NCBI GenBank assembly: GCA_013151835.1
Contig: JAADHK010000009.1
Coordinates: 1-62,541 of the forward strand
From: Deltaproteobacteria bacterium
GTDB taxonomy: Bacteria; Desulfobacterota; Desulfobacteria; Desulfobacterales; Desulfosalsimonadaceae
Length of the DNA: 62,541 nucleotides
Direction: 5' to 3'
Position numbers and translations under genes: made by a program. The notes under the pieces are model-generated. The model was not told where the DNA came from. It saw only the letters and a list, made by a program, of their open reading frames with translations, and did no database searches. This document shows positions 1 through 8,008 of the stretch, in pieces. The first letter of the stretch is position 1. The number at the start of each line of letters is the position of its first letter.

Positions 1-159
1 TCTTAACCGGGTTGCCTGACTTTTTACGAGATCATCAATTATGACATTCGCTTAATTCAGGAGCTACTCGGTCATAGTGACTTGCGGACAACCATGATTT
101 ATACCCATACGGTCAAGAGTGTTACCATCAAAGAGGTGAAAAGTCCGCTTGATTTTTAA
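1..159 (+). pseudogene. Tyrosine recombinase (integron-integrase-like) C-terminal remnant
   Basis: Reading the frame that ends at the TAA at 157-159 gives [20 protein letters not shown] followed by THT and a tail ending KSPLDF. This is the C-terminal box of tyrosine recombinases, with the nucleophile Tyr in the MIYTH context, and the SPLD ending is typical of IntI-type integrases. Upstream the frame is degenerate: [12 protein letters not shown] stands where a family member would have an HTFRHSFATH-like segment with the catalytic His/Arg, and an in-frame stop lies at 4-6. It is therefore a decayed remnant, not a truncation caused by the window edge alone. What lies to the left is unknown. Confidence 0.6.
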
Positions 160-289
160 ACCGGTCTGTCGGCAGACTGATAGGCCTGATGAGAAGGATC
201 GTTTATAACTTTTCTGTCTATCATAAATTTTACAAGCGCCTGCGTATTGATAACAGACTACCTGACACCTATGAGGCTGGTGGTCGTTT

Positions 290-337
290 AAAAAAGCCGC
301 ATACTCCTTAAAAAAACAGGAGACATGCGGCTTTTTT
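290..337 (-). terminator. Rho-independent terminator, probably bidirectional
   Basis: AAAAAAGCCGCAT, a short ACTCCT/AGGAG inner stem and ATGCGGCTTTTTT form a hairpin with A/T tracts on both sides. It lies about 35 bases beyond the stop of the cyclic-nucleotide-binding protein gene, so it closes the long minus-strand rnf transcript. It could also stop rightward transcription from the integrase remnant. Bases 160-289 between the remnant and this hairpin hold nothing I recognise. Confidence 0.8.
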
Positions 338-372
338 GACCGATCAAAATATGGGCAAGGGCTATACCTGAA

Positions 373-873
373 TCACCATGAATGGAGAACAGCCTGCCCC
401 TTTTCCCGGGCCAACTCTTCTTGGAACTGGTGGAAACGATAGCCCACGACCTTTATCAGGTATGTGAGGACATGGTAGCCCATGAGCGGATCTTTTTCAA
501 AAAGCTCAATCAGGTTCTTTTTCGCGATCCTTATGGTCTGGCACGACCGGGTGGTGCAATAGGCTGAAAGCCGCATCTTGTGAGGCGGCACAAAACAGGA
601 CCATCCAAGGATCTTTTTTCTTGCCTCGTCATCGGCGTCATGGGTAGAGATTGTATTATCCGCTGACGTAGGCCTGTCCCCGGGGAGTTCAAAACGTAAA
701 TCAACCTTTCCGTTCATGACGACCCATAAATGTTGTGCCGGATCGCCCTCTTTAAAGAGCTTCTCCCCCCGCCTGAAATCGATTTTTTCACAAAGGGGCA
801 ACAGGGCCGAAAGCTGATTATCATCCAGGTCCTGAAAGGCCTCTATCTGGTCCAGTTGTTCAAGCGTAACCAT
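373..873 (-). CDS. Cyclic nucleotide-binding domain protein
   Basis: A 166-residue cytosolic protein made almost entirely of one cNMP-binding beta-roll. GEKLFKEGDPAQHLWVVMNG is the classic opening of that fold, and RLSAYCTTRSCQTIRI sits where the phosphate-binding and last strands belong, followed by C-terminal helices. There is no helix-turn-helix after the domain, so it is not a full Crp/Fnr regulator. The ATG is preceded by AAGGAGA. It is the last gene of the rnf transcript, 90 bases after rnfB, and a terminator follows. A sensing or docking role linked to the Rnf complex is only a guess from position. Confidence 0.75.
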   Translation of the reverse strand: MVTLEQLDQIEAFQDLDDNQLSALLPLCEKIDFRRGEKLFKEGDPAQHLWVVMNGKVDLRFELPGDRPTSADNTISTHDADDEARKKILGWSCFVPPHKMRLSAYCTTRSCQTIRIAKKNLIELFEKDPLMGYHVLTYLIKVVGYRFHQFQEELAREKGQAVLHSW

Positions 874-963
874 TCTTGTTCTCCTTGTTGAGTTCCTTCT
901 ATGATCGTGTTGACATAGGTCTTAAATAAAATCAAGAAACGTTTTTTCGGATTCGGGCATTTA

Positions 964-3041
964 TTATGCCGCAACCTTTTGTTTTTTTGTAACATCAGGA
1001 TTATAACAAAGCCTACAGCAGGACAGGCAGCGATTGGACTCTGAAATCGCATCGGATTCGCTAATCACAAGGTCGGTTTCCCTGAAATTATCCACCCGCG
1101 CCGATACCTGAAGTTCTGGCATCTCAATGCGCTTTTTCCGCACGACCCCATTGATTGTTTCAAATATGGTCCCGGAAATATGTTCGCGCCCGAGGGAACG
1201 GGGCGGGGCAGTCACGGGCCTGCCTCTCAGGAACAGATCGATGGAACGGGCGGCCCGCCGCCGATGGCGGAAACTACCAGGGACGGGCCTGTGGCGGCAT
1301 CCCCGGCCGCAAAAATATATTCCACGTTGGTCTGGCAGGTTTCCGGGTTTACATTAAAGGTACTCCATCGCGTGATATCGAGTTCGTCAAGCCGGGTGCC
1401 CTCTTTCCTGAAAGTCATGTCCGGAGACTGACCAACGGCCGTGATTATCATGTCGACATCCAAGACCGTTTCAGACCCTTCCAGGGGCACAGGCCGACGC
1501 CTCCCGCTGGCATCCGGCTCACCCAGTTCCATTTTCAGGTACTCGAGGCCGCCGACCTCATTCTTCTCGTCACCAAGTACGCGTTTGGGGGATGCGAGAA
1601 ACACGAAATCGATCCCCTCGTGCTCGGCTGCAACGATTTCAACTTCGTTTGCCGGCATTTCCTTGCGGGTCCGGCGATAGACAAGTATGACCTGCTCACA
1701 CCCCAGCCTTACCAGGGTTCTGGCGCAGTCGATGGCTGTGTTGCCACCCCCGATAACCGCAGCCCTGCGGCCGAGCTTCACCGGGGTATGGTTCCCGACA
1801 CGGGCCAGAAAGTCAATGCCGGTAAAACACCCTTCAATATCCTCGCCCGGAATCTTCAGGCTGAAATCATTCCAGGCTCCGATTCCGAAAAATACGGCAT
1901 CAAATCCGGCGCCCACAAGAGAACCCAGGTTAAAATCGACACCCATGCGAACATTTGTATGATATTTGATGCCGAGGTTCAGGATTCCCTCAATTTCCCA
2001 GTCGAGAACGGCCTTGGGAAGACGATATTCGGGAATGCCATAGCGGATCATTCCGCCAAGCTTCGGCATTGCCTCAAAGATATTTACGCTGTGCCCTACC
2101 CTGCGCAGGAAATAGGCGCAGCTCAGGCCGGCCGGACCGCCGCCGATCACGGCCACGCGCTTGCCGGTCTTGGGAGCACGACTAATCGGCAGGCGTTTTC
2201 CGGAATTCATTTCAAGATCAGCCACAAAACGCTTGAGCTGGTTGATTGAAACGGGTTCGTCGCCAAGGCCACGGCGGCAGTAGTCTTCACATGGATGCGG
2301 GCATACCCTGCCGCAGGCCAGGAGGAGAGGATTCCTCTCCCGTATGGTATCAACCGCAGATTCATATTCACCTTCCCGAATCTGTGCAATATACCTCGGG
2401 ATATCGATTTGTGCAGGACAGGTCTGCCGGCAGGGGGCAAGGGCATCGTCATGTTCGTTCATATGCAGAAGCCGCTGGGACATGGTCCTTACTTCAAGGA
2501 TATTCTTGGGGCAGGCTTGCTCGCACGCCCCGCACCCCACGCATTTATCCTTGTCAACAACAGGATAGCCGTTATTGCCGATCCTTATGGCATCGAACTT
2601 ACAGGACCGCACGCAGTCTCCGAGCCCCAGGCAGCCGATCTCGCAATCCCTCTTGCCACCGTATAGGAGGGCAAGGGCGCTGCACCTGCTCGCGCCGTCG
2701 TAAATAAATCTGTCGGTGGCACGGTTCCCACCCTGGCAGTTATTATAGGAACGCGCGGCCTCCGCGCCTCCTGCTTCGGTTCCCATGATACCGGCGATGG
2801 CCACGACATTTTCAGCGCCGATCAGGATGCAGGTGCTTGCCGGAGCGTCCTCGGTTACAATGGCATCGGCCGCCGCAGAACATCCGGCATAGCCGCAGCC
2901 CCCGCAATTTGCTCCGGCAAGAAGATTCTCAACCTTTGCGATCCTCGGGTCTTCATATACATAGAAAATCTTTGACGCAACACTTAGAATAAGCCCGCAT
3001 GCGGCTCCGAGCCCGAGCATGAACAAGATGGCTTCAAACAT
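964..3041 (-). CDS. rnfB: RnfB fused to a GltD/NfnB-like FAD/NAD(P) oxidoreductase; reading frame broken
   Basis: The N-terminal part is RnfB, the ferredoxin-accepting subunit of the Rnf complex: a membrane helix at residues 1-25, a CGGCGYAGC cluster motif at 46-54 with a fourth Cys at 71, then two ferredoxin motifs (CLGLGDCVRSC and CVGCGACEQACP). From about residue 190 it continues as a glutamate-synthase-small-subunit-like flavoprotein with Cys-rich entry, an FAD loop (VIGGGPAGLSCA) and an NAD(P) loop (VIGGGNTAIDCA). At about 1252-1256 the frame breaks: the first frame stops at 1227, and the expected sequence (ARSIDLFLRGRPVTAPP) resumes in another frame to the TAA at 964. Restoring one G in a GGG run gives about 692 residues. 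RnfB alone is usually about 190-330 residues. Confidence 0.85.
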
Positions 3042-3108
3042 AACGAATCCTTCTACAGTCTGATTGCAATTACATATAAATTAATTAATAAGCCCGTTCG
3101 CCCCTGCC

Positions 3109-3679
3109 CTACACCATCCCCTGAAAAGCCATGAAGGCCATGGCCAGCATACCGGCGGTCACAAGGCCGATGGAGGTGTCCTGCAAGGGTTTGGGAACCC
3201 GCCCTATGATGATCCGCTCCCGGACTCCCGCAAAGAGGATAAGGGCAAGCCCGAAACCCGCCGCATACGCAAAAGATGCCACCAGGGTCGTAAGAAAAGG
3301 ATACCCTTCCTTCATGTTGATCAGGCAGACACCCATTACGGCGCAGTTGGTGGTTATGAGCGGCAGGAATATCCCCAGGCCCGCATAAAGGGCCGGAATG
3401 CTCTTTTTTAAAAACATCTCAACAAACTGGACCAGGGCCGCGATCACAAGGATAAAGGCTATGGTCTGGAGAAATTCCAGGTCATAGGGCATGAGGATGA
3501 AATGGTCCACGATCCAGGTGATACAACCTGCCATGACCAGTACGAAAATAACGGCCATGGCCATTCCCACCGCAGTCTCCATCTTCTTTGAAGTCCCGAG
3601 GACAGTTGCCCAGGTATTGCGCAAGCAGGATGTTGTTGATAAATATACAACTGATTACCAATAATATGTAGTCTTGCAT
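3109..3679 (-). pseudogene. rnfA: RnfA, Rnf membrane subunit, frameshifted
   Basis: RnfA is a six-helix membrane subunit of the ion-pumping ferredoxin:NAD oxidoreductase. With RnfE it holds a 2Fe-2S cluster in the membrane. The true start is ATG at 3677-3679 (MQDYILLVIS), and translation matches the family up to LAQYLGNCP at residue 27. The frame then changes, and the rest (LGTSKKMETAVG to the end, including ITTNCAVMG) reads in another frame to 3109. Family members read CPFLG here. The observed DNA fits loss of five bases at about 3595-3606, and restoring them gives 191 residues, a normal length. Either a real mutation or an assembly error. Confidence 0.85.
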
Positions 3680-3692
3680 GTTCAGACTCCCG

Positions 3693-4286
3693 TTATTTGT
3701 TCCCCACAAGATTCATGAGACAGAGCATAAGCCCGAGGCAGATAAAAGCGCCCGGGGCCTGGACCATGATCGTAAAAGGATGATAGGACGGCCCGAATAC
3801 CGCATGGCCCATAATGGCGCCGGTGCCGAATAATTCACGGACGGCCCCAAGTGTCCCCAGGGCGAGCGTGAATCCCACGCCGATTCCCAATCCGTCCGCA
3901 GCGGACATAATGACCGAATTCTTGGAGGCAAAGGCCTCTGCCCGGCCAAGGACGATGCAGTTAACGACGATCAGGGGGATAAATATTCCAAGCGTGAGAT
4001 ACAAAGGATATGTATAAGCCTGCATCAGAAGCTGAACCACGGTAACAAAGGTGGCTATGATGATAATATAGCATGCGATCCTGATTTTAGGCGGAATTAT
4101 GCTTCTAAGGGATGAAACCAGGATATTCGAACAGACAAGGACAAAGGCAGTGGCAAGCCCCATTCCAATCCCGTTTTCCATTGATTTCGTGACTGCCAGG
4201 GTCGGGCAGAGTCCCAGAACCAGCCTGAACGGCGGGATTTCTTCCCACAATCCCTTGACAAACTCCTGAGTAATCGTTTTGGCCAT
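3693..4286 (-). CDS. rnfE: RnfE, Rnf electron transport membrane subunit
   Basis: A 197-residue integral membrane protein homologous to NqrD/RnfE. It has about six hydrophobic helices and the two cysteine motifs that ligate the intramembrane 2Fe-2S cluster with RnfA: VLGLCPTLAV near residue 27, and VVNCIVLGRAEAFASKN. Length and ends match the family. It lies between rnfG and rnfA with gaps of 12-13 bases, as part of one co-transcribed set. Unlike its partner rnfA, its frame is intact. Confidence 0.95.
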   Translation of the reverse strand: MAKTITQEFVKGLWEEIPPFRLVLGLCPTLAVTKSMENGIGMGLATAFVLVCSNILVSSLRSIIPPKIRIACYIIIIATFVTVVQLLMQAYTYPLYLTLGIFIPLIVVNCIVLGRAEAFASKNSVIMSAADGLGIGVGFTLALGTLGAVRELFGTGAIMGHAVFGPSYHPFTIMVQAPGAFICLGLMLCLMNLVGNK

Positions 4287-4298
4287 AATACTATACTC

Positions 4299-4892
4299 CT
4301 AACCGGAAAAGGATTTCAGCTTTTCCTCTATTTCGGGTTTCATCTTCTCATAAATTTCACCGGCCCGGGTCACGGCGGCGCAAACGGCCCTGGATGTAAT
4401 GGTCGCACCCGACATCGCGGTGATTTTACCGCCGTCTTTTGTCACCGTTTCCTTTGAATTGACGGGAAGTCCGGCAAACTGCCCGACAAAGGCCGTATCA
4501 TTTTCAACATTGGCGCCCACGCCCGGAGTCTCGTTATGGGTCGTCACTTCGGTCCCTATGATCTTCCCGGTGTCAACGTTGATTCCGACCATCATCCCCA
4601 CGGGTCCGCCAAACCCGGTACCCGAGGCTTCAAATGCCAGAAGGCTGGGCTTGCCGTCGACCTTTCCCACAAAAAAGGTCTCTTTAATATCGCCCTTTTT
4701 AATTGTAAAGCGATCGGCGATGGGGTCGTTTGAAACCTTATTTAAAATCGTCCTTATGGCAGGCCCCTTTACAAACTCCAGGACCTGGCTGTCGATCCGC
4801 TCTTGGGTACGGCTTTTCAATGCAGCCAGCAATCCTCCGGAAAGAGTGCTTAACGCCGTCAGAATAATGACCATTTTAACCATTTCACGCAT
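4299..4892 (-). CDS. rnfG: RnfG, FMN-binding Rnf subunit
   Basis: A 197-residue protein with one N-terminal membrane anchor (residues about 5-24) and a periplasmic FMN-binding domain. The covalent FMN site is visible as SGATITS, with Thr164 the expected attachment residue. The acidic residue usually found a few positions before SGAT is not present (ITAMSGAT). Its start overlaps the end of rnfD by 8 bases, indicating translational coupling. No ApbE flavin transferase gene is in this window. Confidence 0.95.
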   Translation of the reverse strand: MREMVKMVIILTALSTLSGGLLAALKSRTQERIDSQVLEFVKGPAIRTILNKVSNDPIADRFTIKKGDIKETFFVGKVDGKPSLLAFEASGTGFGGPVGMMVGINVDTGKIIGTEVTTHNETPGVGANVENDTAFVGQFAGLPVNSKETVTKDGGKITAMSGATITSRAVCAAVTRAGEIYEKMKPEIEEKLKSFSG

Positions 4893-5868
4893 AATAGATA
4901 ACCCTTTTCGAAGCTTTAGGTCTGATTTTATCGATTAACGGATTGACCAGGTTGATAAACAAAATGGCATAAACAACTCCATCTATATGAGCGCCGATAT
5001 TGCGTATCAGAACGGTGAGGATTCCGCCGAGGGCTCCATATATGAGCATGGGCAGGAACCCGACCGGAGATGATGAGTCCTCGGTGGCCAGGAAAAATGC
5101 ACCCACAAGAGAATACCCGGTAAGGAGATGAAAAACCGGAGATGCGTATACATCCGGCTTGCTTAGGTGGAAACAAAGGGCTGTTGCAAATATACCCGCA
5201 AGAAACGAAAGAGATATTTCCCAGCGGATATACCCGCGAACCATGAGATAAACACCTGCGATGACAAGACCCAGCCCGAATGTCGAACCGATGCCGCCGA
5301 CCTGGTGTCCCATGAAAAGATCCGCCGCGCTGATGCCGGACACCGCCTCCACGCCGAATGATTTTAAAAGGACCAGGGGATAGACCGGCTGAAAGGAAAA
5401 AGAGTAATTGACCAGAGCCGTATTGAAATCAAAAAGATCCTTCCAGGAAAGCATCAGTATGACCATGGCAACCGCCACGGGGTTGAAGGGATTGCCGCCG
5501 ATGCCGCCATAGATCTGCTTGCCGATGATAACCGCAAGCCCGGTTCCGGTGATGACGGCCCACCACGGTGTTATGGCCGGCAGGAGCATGGCAAAAACAA
5601 GGCCGATAACTGCGGCGTTGCCGTCCCCTATGGACACGGACCGCCGGGTAATAAAATTCATTAAAACTTCCCAGAACATGGCGCTGCCCACGGCCAGGGT
5701 CACCACGGAAAAAGCGGGCATGCCGTACTGGAGTATCCCCGCGACAACCGGGATCATGGCGGCAAGGATAATATTGTAACTTTTTTTGGATATCCGGCTC
5801 CCGTTATGGAGAAACGGCGCATGGGAGACCGTCAGTTTGATCTGTTCAGGTTTGATCTGTTCAGGCAT
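4885..5868 (-). CDS. rnfD: RnfD, Rnf membrane flavoprotein subunit
   Basis: A 327-residue polytopic membrane subunit related to NqrB. GGIGGNPFNPVAVAM (residues about 121-135) is a family hallmark, and the C-terminal helices (LINPLIDKIRPK-like) also fit. In characterised RnfD/NqrB an FMN is bound covalently at a Thr in an S-G-A-T motif. Here the matching segment reads EAVSGISAADLF, with Ser180 in place of Thr and Ile in place of Ala. One base separates it from rnfC, and it overlaps rnfG. Identity is secure; the flavin chemistry of this copy is uncertain. Confidence 0.93.
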   Translation of the reverse strand: MPEQIKPEQIKLTVSHAPFLHNGSRISKKSYNIILAAMIPVVAGILQYGMPAFSVVTLAVGSAMFWEVLMNFITRRSVSIGDGNAAVIGLVFAMLLPAITPWWAVITGTGLAVIIGKQIYGGIGGNPFNPVAVAMVILMLSWKDLFDFNTALVNYSFSFQPVYPLVLLKSFGVEAVSGISAADLFMGHQVGGIGSTFGLGLVIAGVYLMVRGYIRWEISLSFLAGIFATALCFHLSKPDVYASPVFHLLTGYSLVGAFFLATEDSSSPVGFLPMLIYGALGGILTVLIRNIGAHIDGVVYAILFINLVNPLIDKIRPKASKRVIYYA

Positions 5869-5869
5869 T

Positions 5870-7135
5870 TTATTCCTCCGCTGAATTCATGCCTGCCACG
5901 GCATGTTTCGCAAGCCTTATATATTGAAATATCGGAATCCTCGATTCACATACATATGAACAGAACCCGCATTCGATACAGGCCATGAGGTCCATTTTTT
6001 CCTCTGCTGTTTCATACTCTCCGGCCTCGATGTATCTTACAAGCATACTCACCGGGACATTGACCGGACAGACACGGATACATTCCCCGCAATTGTCGCA
6101 GGGTGTATCCGAAACATGGACAATATCTCCTGAATTCTGGACGACAATTGTATCCGTATCCGGCATTACGGGATAATCCAGAGTGTAAACGGCCTCTCCC
6201 GTCAAGGGTCCGCCTGAAACAACCCGGTCACCGGATGACGGCATCTGGGCAACGGTCGCGAGGATGTCCGAAAAGCGGGTCCCGATTGGCGCTGAAACCA
6301 ATCTGAGCGAGCCGTCCTTTTTTACAACGGTAACCAGCTTGGTTGATGGAATTCGTCCGGTATTATAAGCCACTCCCAGGGCCGCCACTGACTCGGCCGT
6401 GAAAAACACGGAACTTTCAGGTTCCAGGGATTCGTCTGCCCCCAGGCGCTTTAAAAGCAATTCCGGATGGGCCGTGGGATACTGGCTGCCCGCAGCCTTG
6501 ATGCTTGCGCCGGCAGAACCCGCAACCTGCAGCAGATTTTCAGGGACCACCAGGATCACATCCTGGATCCCCGTAATCTTTCTCAACACCTCGATGCCGG
6601 TTTTAACCGAAACAATGGCGGTCTTGATGACGTGCTGGTTTGTAATGCATTTCAGGTCCCTGTCCACGCCCATGACGACTATCGATTTAATCTTTCGACC
6701 GGGTTGAGTAAAAGGCGTAAAATCGGGCTTCCCCGGAAGAAAACCGAAATATGTCGCGGCAGTCTCAAGAGTTGGGCTTTGCCCGTACGTTTTAAATCCA
6801 TCGTCTGTTTTTGAATCACTATCCTTGCTGACGTCTATGGAGACAGCCGTCATTCGGTTCCCCTTGATCCCGTCAAACCCGGTCATTTCCGTTATGGTCC
6901 CGGCCACGGGAGATATGGCGTAAACAGCATCATTCCCATCAGCCACTATCTTTTCCCCGGCCGCAACCTCATCACCCGGCTTGGCGCAGCCCTCAGCATC
7001 CCCTGCACAGGGCGCGGGAATAAAAAGAACAATCTTTTCCCTGGGAACAACGACAACCGGCTCCGGCTGGGTTTCGGGGATTGCCTCGTATGACAGACTC
7101 GGTCTTGCGAATCCGAAAAAAGACCTCTTAATCAT
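5870..7135 (-). CDS. rnfC: RnfC, NADH-binding Rnf subunit
   Basis: A 421-residue peripheral subunit that binds NAD(H) and FMN in the Nqo1-like fold and carries two 4Fe-4S clusters. The cluster motifs CDNCGECIRVCP and CIECGFCSYVCES lie near the C terminus. The N-terminal part has the Rossmann-like and SLBB regions (VVSGGPLTGEAVY). The ATG follows AAAGG. It is the first rnf gene proper, 42 bases after the octaheme cytochrome gene and one base before rnfD. A basic C-terminal extension, present in some relatives, is absent. Confidence 0.94.
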   Translation of the reverse strand: MIKRSFFGFARPSLSYEAIPETQPEPVVVVPREKIVLFIPAPCAGDAEGCAKPGDEVAAGEKIVADGNDAVYAISPVAGTITEMTGFDGIKGNRMTAVSIDVSKDSDSKTDDGFKTYGQSPTLETAATYFGFLPGKPDFTPFTQPGRKIKSIVVMGVDRDLKCITNQHVIKTAIVSVKTGIEVLRKITGIQDVILVVPENLLQVAGSAGASIKAAGSQYPTAHPELLLKRLGADESLEPESSVFFTAESVAALGVAYNTGRIPSTKLVTVVKKDGSLRLVSAPIGTRFSDILATVAQMPSSGDRVVSGGPLTGEAVYTLDYPVMPDTDTIVVQNSGDIVHVSDTPCDNCGECIRVCPVNVPVSMLVRYIEAGEYETAEEKMDLMACIECGFCSYVCESRIPIFQYIRLAKHAVAGMNSAEE

Positions 7136-7177
7136 CGCTATACCTTTTCTTGATTATATTTAGCTTCCAACACCACA

Positions 7178-7810
7178 TCAATATCCATGACATTTCTTGC
7201 AATCAGCCATGCCGGGACCGGCGCCGGTATCCTCGTGGCACGCCGTGCACTGGTTATGGAAGGCATCCTTGCGCATACGCGGCTTGTGGCAGGCATTGCA
7301 GTCCGATGTTGTGGGTCCGGCTTCCATCTCCTTATGGCAACTGATGCACTTTTTATGGCAGGCATCCTCAATGCCGGGCATATCCTTATCACCCGTGTCC
7401 ATGTGGCACTCGGAACACGCCTGGGGCTTGCCGTCGCTTTGTTCGTCATACATGTGATGACAGTCCTGGCAGCTCAGGCCAAAATCCTCGATGTGCTCTT
7501 CGTGATCAAACAACCCTTTTTTGCCAAGAGCGGGCTTAAAGACGCCGTCGGATTTATGACAGGCGCCGCACGCCTGCTCATTCTTCCCTTTTTTCCCGGT
7601 TATGGAATGGTGGCACTCAACGCACTCAAGGCCGTATTCATCCTGATGTACCTTGTGATCAAAAAGGACATTCTTGCCCGTGGCCTCCAACATGACGCGA
7701 ACAGGCAGGTCCGGGGCCTTTACAGGGTATGCGCCATAGGACACGGCCCCGGCCGCAATACAGACAACTGCGATTAAAACCGCGAGTTTCAATTCATTCT
7801 TGTCAGACAT
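7178..7810 (-). CDS. Octaheme c-type cytochrome of the Rnf operon
   Basis: A 210-residue exported cytochrome. The start is set at the ATG preceded by GAAAGGAAG, giving MSDKNELKLAVLIAV with a hydrophobic N-terminal signal or anchor. Eight CxxCH heme motifs are visible: CVECH, CGACH, CQDCH, CSECH, CISCH, CNACH, CTACH and CKKCH, with extra His residues (HKVH, HEEH) that can serve as distal ligands, as in class III cytochromes. It leads the rnf operon, an arrangement known from sulfate reducers and from Methanosarcina. It probably passes electrons between Rnf and a periplasmic or membrane pool. The upstream extension of the frame is not needed. Confidence 0.9.
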   Translation of the reverse strand: MSDKNELKLAVLIAVVCIAAGAVSYGAYPVKAPDLPVRVMLEATGKNVLFDHKVHQDEYGLECVECHHSITGKKGKNEQACGACHKSDGVFKPALGKKGLFDHEEHIEDFGLSCQDCHHMYDEQSDGKPQACSECHMDTGDKDMPGIEDACHKKCISCHKEMEAGPTTSDCNACHKPRMRKDAFHNQCTACHEDTGAGPGMADCKKCHGY

Positions 7811-7927
7811 CTTAAAATGCTTCCTTTCAAGGACGTATCCCTGACGACTTTGAAAAAAGTCCGTCAATATTAAAAATGTATTACATTTTCTGCTGTTTTG
7901 AAGCGCCGGTCGAAAAAACAAAATATA

Positions 7928-7956
7928 TGTCTATTCTGTTGGTGGTTTTTTGTCAA
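7928..7956 (-). promoter_or_regulatory. Candidate sigma-70 promoter of the cytochrome-rnf operon
   Basis: On the minus strand TTGACA (7951-7956) is followed after 17 bases by TAGACA (7928-7933). The -35 box is perfect; the -10 box is weak. It would give a leader of about 110 bases before the cytochrome ATG. No operator-like palindrome was recognised around it. Confidence 0.5.
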
Positions 7957-8008
7957 GTTTTTTAGGCAATACAGATGATAACAATGATATAACTATTGGT
8001 TATATGAA

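Noticed and set aside
160-289. Possible integron attI/attC site next to the integrase remnant
   Set aside because: No convincing core site pair (RYYYAAC/GTTRRRY with the right arms) was found, and attI lies normally at the other end of the integrase gene.
1155-2249. A 364-codon frame on the plus strand opposite rnfB
   Set aside because: It is a shadow of the rnfB coding strand: no family motif, no ribosome site, and its codons are the complement of conserved flavoprotein motifs.
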